The position numbers and the translations under genes are program-made. This document shows, piece after piece, positions 1 to 4,659 of a DNA stretch of 6,291 nt. This DNA comes from Candidatus Rifleibacteriota bacterium (lineage in GTDB: Bacteria > Muiribacteriota > Ozemobacteria > Ozemobacterales > Ozemobacteraceae). The notes under the pieces were generated by a model that searched no databases, was not told the DNA's origin, and worked only from the letters and a program-made list of their open reading frames with translations. Within the stretch, counting starts at the first letter, position 1. Each line of letters begins with the position of its first letter. Location of the stretch: positions 1-6,291 of the forward strand of contig JAQUZA010000200.1 in the NCBI GenBank assembly GCA_028691595.1. The letters run 5' to 3'.

Positions 1-72
1 CTTGAATTTGCAGATTGAGACCTCTTTAATGGTCATTCCGCGAAGGATGAGTGATGTCGAGGCCTTGTATTC

Positions 73-153
73 GCATGTTTTATGTTGGCAAAGCACTCTA
101 ACCTGCTTCGTTGTTTAGTTGCACTTCAATATTTCTTCAACACAGAAACATGC
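73..153. other. Nested inverted repeats, possible structured RNA
   Basis: GCATGTTT (73-80) is perfectly complementary to AAACATGC (146-153). After a small internal loop, TGTTG (83-87) pairs with CAACA (138-142). Inside this are AAGCA/TGCTT (91-95 with 104-108) and a weak GTTG/CAAT stem (118-121 with 127-130), so the segment could fold as a three-way junction. It matches no RNA family I recognise. An 8-bp repeat with a loop this long can occur by chance in about 500 bases, so only the nesting is suggestive. The strand is undetermined. Confidence 0.2.
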
Positions 154-210
154 AGGAAAAGAGTGGGGGATGTTATGAGGGTGGAAGAAAATTTTTGAAT
201 CCCCTTGAAA

Positions 211-238
211 CTGGCAGCCATAGCGTAAAATCTGCCAG
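211..238. repeat. 7-bp inverted repeat with 14-nt loop
   Basis: CTGGCAG (211-217) and CTGCCAG (232-238) are perfect complements separated by 14 bases. No T-run follows on the plus strand and only three Ts follow on the minus strand, so it is a poor intrinsic terminator. It ends 21 bases before the -35 element of the rpoB promoter, so it could be an upstream regulator-binding site. That role is inference. Confidence 0.3.
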
Positions 239-259
239 GAAGAAATAATAAATTAAGTA

Positions 260-288
260 TTGACTAGTGTTAGATTGAATGGTATAAT
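260..288 (+). promoter_or_regulatory. Predicted sigma70-type promoter for rpoBC
   Basis: TTGACT (260-265, 5 of 6 matches to the -35 consensus) is separated by exactly 17 bases from TATAAT (283-288, perfect -10). TGG at 280-282 supplies the TGn of an extended -10. Transcription should start near 295, leaving a leader of about 225 nt before rpoB. The quality of both boxes and the ideal spacing suggest strong constitutive initiation, so much of the control may act after initiation. No other plus-strand promoter of similar quality was found between here and rpoB. Confidence 0.85.
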
Positions 289-293
289 CCGAG

Positions 294-310
294 ACCATTT
301 CGCGAATGGT
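294..310 (+). repeat. Inverted repeat at the predicted transcript 5' end
   Basis: ACCATT (294-299) pairs with AATGGT (305-310) around a 5-nt TCGCG loop, and a T-G wobble can tighten the loop to three bases. It lies at the predicted transcription start. It could be a 5'-terminal hairpin that stabilises the mRNA, or an operator covering the start site. The sequence does not distinguish these. Confidence 0.4.
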
Positions 311-345
311 ACATAAATTGCTAAGTTTTCGGAGACCGGCCGGCA

Positions 346-361
346 TTGTTAATATTAACAA
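346..361. repeat. Perfect 16-bp palindrome in the rpoB leader
   Basis: TTGTTAATATTAACAA is identical to its reverse complement. It lies about 50-65 bases downstream of the predicted transcription start. It could bind a dimeric repressor acting as a roadblock, or fold in RNA as a 6-bp stem with an AUAU loop. The half-site TTGTTAA resembles the redox regulator Rex half-site, but the spacer here is two bases rather than four, so Rex is not assigned. Confidence 0.45.
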
Positions 362-421
362 CCAAAAAAACTTTAATTTCCAGAAAACTGAGACCGGGTT
401 CTTATTTTGTCGTACTTAAAT

Positions 422-458
422 ACGGGTGTTCACAAGCTTTTTGAGAATACCCGTTTTT
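422..458 (+). terminator. Intrinsic terminator-like hairpin in the leader, candidate attenuator
   Basis: ACGGGTGTTC (422-431) pairs with GAATACCCGT (445-454) in a 10-bp stem with one G-T wobble. Inside, 433-436 can pair with 440-443 beyond an A-A mismatch, leaving a CTT loop. A run of five Ts (454-458, the first paired) follows, then further T-rich sequence to about 474. This is the canonical form of a Rho-independent terminator. It sits downstream of the 260-288 promoter and 62 bases upstream of the rpoB start, so it would act on the rpoBC transcript itself. Alternatively it ends transcripts arriving from upstream, but no good promoter is seen between it and rpoB. Confidence 0.7.
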
Positions 459-502
459 CCATTTAGTTTTGTTGTCAGCGCAGCAGAACATGTAACTAAT
501 CT

Positions 503-508
503 AAGGAG
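503..508 (+). promoter_or_regulatory. Ribosome binding site of rpoB
   Basis: AAGGAG at 503-508 matches the Shine-Dalgarno core but lies 12 bases before the ATG at 521, slightly longer than optimal. A weaker AAGG at 510-513 lies 7 bases from the start. An in-frame TAA at 497-499 rules out an upstream start, so ATG 521 is the first possible initiation codon. Confidence 0.75.
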
Positions 509-520
509 CAAGGCAGAATT

Positions 521-3500
521 ATGGTGACAAAGCAACAGCCTGTAGCCAAAAAGTATCTGATGGCGAGAGATCGGCTATTTGAAAACATTCCGAACCTCAT
601 CGACATCCAGCTCAAGTCTTTCGAATGGTTTCTGCAGGCCGGAAGAGATCCCGGCAAGCGAGATAAACAAGGGCTGGAAGAAGTTTTCAGAGAAGTTTTT
701 CCAATTCAGGACTACGTCGGAAATCTCTGCCTTGAATACAATGATTATAGCCTCGGACTGCCGATGTGTAAGAATTGTCCACAACTCAAGCTCCGCAAAA
801 AATGTCTTTATGATGACTGTAGTTTTGTAGAAAAAGAATGCGAAATCGCTTTTATCGGCGAAGTTCCGTTCCGTGTTAAGCACAGTCCTGACCAGTGCCG
901 CAAGAGAGACCTCACTTACTCGATTCCGTTGAATATTCGCGTTCAGCTGATCATGCAGCAAACCGGTGAAGTTAAAGAGCAGGAAATTTTCCTGGTCAAT
1001 CTGCCGTGTATGACTGATCGTGGTACTTTTATCATCAACGGTGCCGAACGTGTTGTCGTCAGCCAGTTGCATCGTTCACCCGGCGTTTATTACAGTTTCA
1101 ACCGCGCCAAAAAGATGTATTCTGCCAAAATCGTTCCTTATCGTGGTGCCTGGATGGAATTCGAGCTCGATCTGATGAAAGACGCTGTATTCGTCAGACT
1201 CGATCGTAAACGCAAAATTCCAATAACCACCTTTCTGCGTTCACTTGGCTACTCAGACGACGAAAAGATTCTCGAACTGTTTGACAACAACGAAACCATC
1301 GCCAGTTCTCTCAAGTTTGACAAGCAGGCAGTAAGTGCCGCTGAGGGCCCTGACAAAGTTAGTCGTGCCGTTACTGATTCTCTTAAAGCGATTTTCAGCA
1401 AGCTGCGCCAGGGCGATCTTTTTGTTGAAGAAAACGCCAGAGGCCTTATCAAAAGCCTGTTTTTCGATCCCAAAAAATATGACCTCGGTGATGTCGGCCG
1501 CTATAAGGTTGACAAAAAACTGCGCCTCATAGATCGTCTCGCCGAGCAGGTTGCGTTCAAAGATATCATTAATCCTGCGACCAAAGAACTTATGGTCGAA
1601 GGCTCCAAGCGAATCAAGAAGAGCGTTGCTGCGCAGCTTGAAGCTCTTCAGGTACCATCTTTCATCAGAATTGGCGAAGATAACCGTGGTTATCGTATCA
1701 TGTTCAACCCGGCCTGCGCCGAAGTTAAACTCTCTGATGTCGAAATCGGTATTACCGATCTCGTCGGTCGCACCGCCTGGGAATCAATTACTGACACCAA
1801 GACCGGTGAAATAATCGTTGAACAGGGCGCTGAAATTTATGACGATACCTTCAACCGCATCAAAGAACTCGGAATTGAGTCGGTAAAAGTTAAAAAAGAC
1901 CGCGTTCTCTGCATCGAAGACATCGTTGGAGTAATTAGATACCTGATCGATCTCTCTAACGGTATCGGTCGCCTCGATGACATCGACCACCTTTCCAATA
2001 GACGTATCCGCAGATGCGGCGAGCTGCTTCAGAATCAGTTCAGAATTTCTCTTTCCCGCATGGAGCGCGTCATCAAAGAAAGAATGACCATTCACGATCT
2101 CGACAGCTATACTCCGCAGCTGCTCATCAATACTCGACCGGTTTCCGCCGTTGTTGATGAATTCTTCGGCAGTTCACAGCTCTCTCAGTTCATGGATCAA
2201 ACCAATCCTCTCGCTGAACTCACCCACAAGCGCAGACTTTCAGCCCTCGGGCCAGGCGGTCTCAAGCGCGAACGTGCCGGCTTTGAAGTTCGCGACGTTC
2301 ATCCGACACACGACGGCCGTATCTGCCCGATTGAAACACCCGAAGGTCCAAACGCCGGTCTAATCGCCAGTCTGGCTGTATATGCCCGGGTTGACGAATA
2401 TGGCTTTTTGACTACACCTCTCTGCAAGGTTGACCCTGACACCGGTTTAATCAACTATGGCGAGATGGAATATAAAGATGCATATGACGAAGATCGTTAT
2501 AAAGTCGCTCAGCCCGATATCACAATTACTGACGATGGTCATATCGGCCAGATGAGCGTGCCTGCCAAATATTTCAGCGATGATTATGAATTCGATTATC
2601 TGCCGCTCGGCGAAATCGAATACATCAAATTTTCGCCGCTGCAGATGGTCAGTGTTGCGTCTGCCCTTATTCCTTTCCTCGAGCATGACGATGCGAACCG
2701 CGCCTTGATGGGTACTAACATGCAGCGCCAGGCTGTTCCCCTCATTCAGACCGAACCACCGCTTGTCGGCACCGGCCTTGAATCACGTGCAGCTCATGAC
2801 TCAGGTGCCGTGCTTCTTTCAAGAAGTTCCGGAACTGTGTGCTACGTCGATGCCGAACGCGTAAAAATCAAACGCGCCAGCCGCCGAAAAGATGACGAAA
2901 AAATTCAGGTCAACGAAACGACTTTCCGCAAGTTCCAGGGCCGCAAGGTTATGGACACAATCGTTGACGACCTGACCGGTGAGATCATTATTGAAGCTGG
3001 TCAGACTCTCGACATTACCTTCCTGTCACGTATCAAATCAATTACTGATGAGCTCCGTCTACAGCAGGAATCAATCGATGTCTACCCGATGCAGAAGTTT
3101 ATGCGTTCAAACCAGGGAACCTGTATTAACCAGAAGCCGATCGTAAAAATTGGTGATAAGGTTAAACCCGGAACCGTTCTCGCCGATGGCCCCGCCACCT
3201 CTTATGGTGACCTCGCTCTTGGCCGCAATGTTCTGGTTGCGTTCATGTCCTGGGAAGGCTATAACTTCGAAGACTCTATCATCCTCTCTGACCGCCTGGT
3301 TAAAGATGATGTCTATACCTCTATCCATATCGAAGAATATGAAATCGATGCCCGCGACACCAAGCTCGGGCCCGAAGAAATCACCCGCGATATTCCAAAC
3401 GTCGGCGAAGAAGCTCTGCGCAACCTCGACGAAAACGGCATTATCAGAATCGGTGCCGAAGTAGAAGCCGGCGATATCCTGGTCGGCAAAGTAACTCCAA

Positions 3501-4618
3501 AAGGCGAAACAGAACTTACCGCCGAAGATAAGCTCCTGCGTGCCATCTTCGGGGAAAAAGCCCGCGAAGTGCGCAACACCTCGCTGACCGTTCCTCATGG
3601 CGAAAAGGGTAAGATCGTTGACGTAATGGTTTTCTCAAGAGACAACGGCGATGAGCTCCAGTATGGCGTTAACAAGCTGGTGCGTGTTTTCGTTGCCCAG
3701 AAGCGCAAAATCACCGTAGGCGATAAAATGGCCGGTCGCCATGGTAATAAGGGTGTTATTTCAAGAATCGTTCCGGTTGAAGATATGCCATATCTCGCCG
3801 ATGGCCGCGCCATTGATATCATTCTGAATCCGCTGGGCGTTCCTTCTCGTATGAACGTCGGGCAGGTTCTTGAAACTCACCTTGGCTGGGCTGCCGAAAA
3901 ACAGAATCGCCGCTATGCAACTTCGGTTTTCAATAAGGGCCGCATGATTGATGGTGTCGAAATTAAAAACGAAGACTTTGTCATGCAGCAGTTGAAGGAA
4001 TGCAACGATCGCGATCCTCTCAAGCTCGTAGACATGGAAGGTAAGGCCACCCTTTACGATGGCCGAAGTGGTGAGCCGTTCCACAAAAAAATCATGGTCG
4101 GTATCATCTATATCCTCAAACTCGCCCACCTGGTTGATGACAAGATGCATGCCCGCTCAACAGGCCCATACAGCCTCGTTACGCAGCAGCCCCTTGGTGG
4201 TAAAGCTCAGTTCGGTGGTCAGCGCTTCGGGGAAATGGAAGTGTGGGCTCTCGAAGCTTATGGTGCCGCTCATGTTCTGCAGGAAATCCTCACCGTTAAA
4301 TCGGATGACGTGGAAGGCCGCGTGCAGGTATATGAAACCATTATCAAGGGCAAAACCATCATGAAGCCAGGCATTCCTGAGTCATTCAAGGTTGTCGTTT
4401 CTGAACTGCAGAGCCTTGGTCTTCAGGTTGACCTCAAGAAAGATGCCAAGGAAGTTACCATCGATGAAGGCGGCGAACGTATAATGGTCGCTGAATCAGA
4501 AGAAGACTGGATGGAAGAAAACAGTGAGGAAACCGAAGACGATCTTCTCACTGCTGACATCTCAGGCGATGAAGATGGTGAAGACGACGACGAAGAAGAA
4601 ACTGAAGATGAAGAATAA
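521..4618 (+). CDS. rpoB: DNA-directed RNA polymerase subunit beta
   Basis: Beta subunit of the core RNA polymerase; with beta-prime it forms the active centre and holds the RNA-DNA hybrid in the cytoplasmic enzyme. The 1365 residues read through without interruption. Visible landmarks are the N-terminal region ending PFIQDY-like at 60-65, the TDRGTFIINGAERV loop (165-178), the rifampicin pocket (550-576), RAGFEVRDVHPTH (585-597), IETPEGPN (604-611), GYNFEDSI (913-920), GDKMAGRHGNKG (1067-1078, active-centre lysines K1069 and K1077) and the C-terminal clamp segment GGQRFGEMEVWALEAYG (1232-1248). The layout resembles Bacillus beta: E. coli insertions SI1 and SI2 are absent. Oddities are a five-cysteine insert (82-117), an extra module-like insert (about 800-848) and an acidic tail (1321-1365). 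An in-frame stop at 497-499 fixes the start at ATG 521. rpoC follows after 41 bases. Identification is certain. Confidence 0.99.
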   Translation: MVTKQQPVAKKYLMARDRLFENIPNLIDIQLKSFEWFLQAGRDPGKRDKQGLEEVFREVFPIQDYVGNLCLEYNDYSLGLPMCKNCPQLKLRKKCLYDDCSFVEKECEIAFIGEVPFRVKHSPDQCRKRDLTYSIPLNIRVQLIMQQTGEVKEQEIFLVNLPCMTDRGTFIINGAERVVVSQLHRSPGVYYSFNRAKKMYSAKIVPYRGAWMEFELDLMKDAVFVRLDRKRKIPITTFLRSLGYSDDEKILELFDNNETIASSLKFDKQAVSAAEGPDKVSRAVTDSLKAIFSKLRQGDLFVEENARGLIKSLFFDPKKYDLGDVGRYKVDKKLRLIDRLAEQVAFKDIINPATKELMVEGSKRIKKSVAAQLEALQVPSFIRIGEDNRGYRIMFNPACAEVKLSDVEIGITDLVGRTAWESITDTKTGEIIVEQGAEIYDDTFNRIKELGIESVKVKKDRVLCIEDIVGVIRYLIDLSNGIGRLDDIDHLSNRRIRRCGELLQNQFRISLSRMERVIKERMTIHDLDSYTPQLLINTRPVSAVVDEFFGSSQLSQFMDQTNPLAELTHKRRLSALGPGGLKRERAGFEVRDVHPTHDGRICPIETPEGPNAGLIASLAVYARVDEYGFLTTPLCKVDPDTGLINYGEMEYKDAYDEDRYKVAQPDITITDDGHIGQMSVPAKYFSDDYEFDYLPLGEIEYIKFSPLQMVSVASALIPFLEHDDANRALMGTNMQRQAVPLIQTEPPLVGTGLESRAAHDSGAVLLSRSSGTVCYVDAERVKIKRASRRKDDEKIQVNETTFRKFQGRKVMDTIVDDLTGEIIIEAGQTLDITFLSRIKSITDELRLQQESIDVYPMQKFMRSNQGTCINQKPIVKIGDKVKPGTVLADGPATSYGDLALGRNVLVAFMSWEGYNFEDSIILSDRLVKDDVYTSIHIEEYEIDARDTKLGPEEITRDIPNVGEEALRNLDENGIIRIGAEVEAGDILVGKVTPKGETELTAEDKLLRAIFGEKAREVRNTSLTVPHGEKGKIVDVMVFSRDNGDELQYGVNKLVRVFVAQKRKITVGDKMAGRHGNKGVISRIVPVEDMPYLADGRAIDIILNPLGVPSRMNVGQVLETHLGWAAEKQNRRYATSVFNKGRMIDGVEIKNEDFVMQQLKECNDRDPLKLVDMEGKATLYDGRSGEPFHKKIMVGIIYILKLAHLVDDKMHARSTGPYSLVTQQPLGGKAQFGGQRFGEMEVWALEAYGAAHVLQEILTVKSDDVEGRVQVYETIIKGKTIMKPGIPESFKVVVSELQSLGLQVDLKKDAKEVTIDEGGERIMVAESEEDWMEENSEETEDDLLTADISGDEDGEDDDEEETEDEE
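764..871 (+). other. Cysteine-rich insertion in beta, possible zinc-binding segment
   Basis: This encodes beta residues 82-117, inserted between the conserved LGxP motif (79-81) and the conserved CxxRDLTY motif (C126 to Y133), which are nearly adjacent in E. coli and Bacillus beta. Cysteines at 83, 86, 95, 100 and 107 give the pattern C-x2-C-x8-C-x4-C-x6-C, with many lysines between. Four of them could ligate zinc; that is inference. The reading frame is intact on both sides. Confidence 0.6.
2168..2248 (+). other. Rifampicin-binding pocket of beta
   Basis: Residues 550-576 correspond to E. coli 507-533. Positions most often changed in resistant mutants carry the sensitive residues: Q556 (E. 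coli Q513), D559 (516), H569 (526), R572 (529), S574 (531) and L576 (533). T561 replaces N518, as in Bacillus. The target therefore looks susceptible to rifampicin; uptake and modifying enzymes cannot be judged here. Confidence 0.85.
2918..3064 (+). other. Insertion in beta carrying an extra beta-beta-prime-module-like segment
   Basis: Residues about 800-848 lie between the VDAERVKIKR strand (776-785) and the conserved KFMRSNQGTC (859-868). E. coli and Bacillus have only a short linker at this site. It contains GRKVMDTIVDDLTGEIIIE (807-825), which aligns without gaps to GRTAWESITDTKTGEIIVE (416-434), 14 of 33 residues being identical across 416-448 and 807-839. This is the pattern of the recurrent modules found in lineage-specific insertions of bacterial polymerase subunits. 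Confidence 0.55.
4481..4615 (+). other. Acidic C-terminal tail of beta
   Basis: Residues 1321-1365 follow the conserved PESFKVVVSELQSLG core (1286-1300) and a short linker. From 1325 to the end 26 of 41 residues are Asp or Glu, and there is no Lys, Arg or His from 1321 on. It is presumably disordered. Bacillus beta also ends in an acidic extension, whereas E. coli beta stops near the conserved core. Function unknown. Confidence 0.8.
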
Positions 4619-4643
4619 GCCCGATTCCGGTATAAGCATAAGG

Positions 4644-4649
4644 AAGGAG
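4644..4649 (+). promoter_or_regulatory. Ribosome binding site of rpoC
   Basis: AAGGAG at 4644-4649, within the purine-rich AGGAAGGAGA, lies 10 bases before the ATG at 4660. The other in-frame ATG, at 4669, would leave a 19-base spacer, so 4660 is preferred. An in-frame TAA at 4639-4641 excludes an earlier start. Confidence 0.85.
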
Positions 4650-4659
4650 ACATTTTAAC

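Larger units (their letters stand above)
1..259. other. AT-rich upstream region with no convincing gene
   Basis: No supported coding sequence is seen here. The plus-strand frame entering at the left edge runs open to a stop near 118, but its translation resembles neither the end of ribosomal protein L7/L12 nor any family I recognise. A 38-codon frame at 82-198 lacks a Shine-Dalgarno sequence. The stretch contains a boxA-like CTCTTTAA at 22-29, nested inverted repeats at 73-153 and a 7-bp inverted repeat at 211-238. It is probably an intergenic spacer, and might contain the end of an upstream transcript or an unrecognised small RNA. Confidence 0.6.

Noticed and set aside
22..29. boxA antitermination element CTCTTTAA
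   Set aside because: It matches the boxA core but lies upstream of the rpoB promoter, so it would not be in that transcript, and an 8-base AT-rich match alone is weak.
2..118. Open frame entering from the left edge, possible end of an upstream gene
   Set aside because: The 38 codons do not resemble L7/L12 or another family I know, and an open run of this length is common by chance. It cannot be excluded without sequence to the left.
82..198. 38-codon plus-strand ORF upstream of the promoter
   Set aside because: No Shine-Dalgarno sequence precedes the ATG and the translation matches nothing I recognise.
173..361. 62-residue minus-strand ORF across the promoter region
   Set aside because: It covers the strong plus-strand promoter and the palindrome, has no recognised similarity and low-complexity composition expected of AT-rich spacer.
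346..361. Rex repressor site
   Set aside because: The TTGTTAA half-sites fit, but Rex sites have a four-base spacer and this palindrome has two, which would change the helical phasing of the half-sites.
490..495. ATGTAA start-stop element before rpoB
   Set aside because: No Shine-Dalgarno sequence precedes it, and the hexamer is likely by chance in an AT-rich leader.
460..500. Second promoter between the terminator and rpoB
   Set aside because: TTGTTG followed by TAACTA matches the -10 consensus poorly, and the start would fall on or past the rpoB ribosome binding site.
575..1072. 165-residue minus-strand ORF overlapping rpoB
   Set aside because: It is antisense to highly conserved rpoB sequence, has no recognisable domain and follows from rpoB codon composition. 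The same applies to the 163-residue minus-strand ORF at 3107-3598 and other overlapping ORFs.
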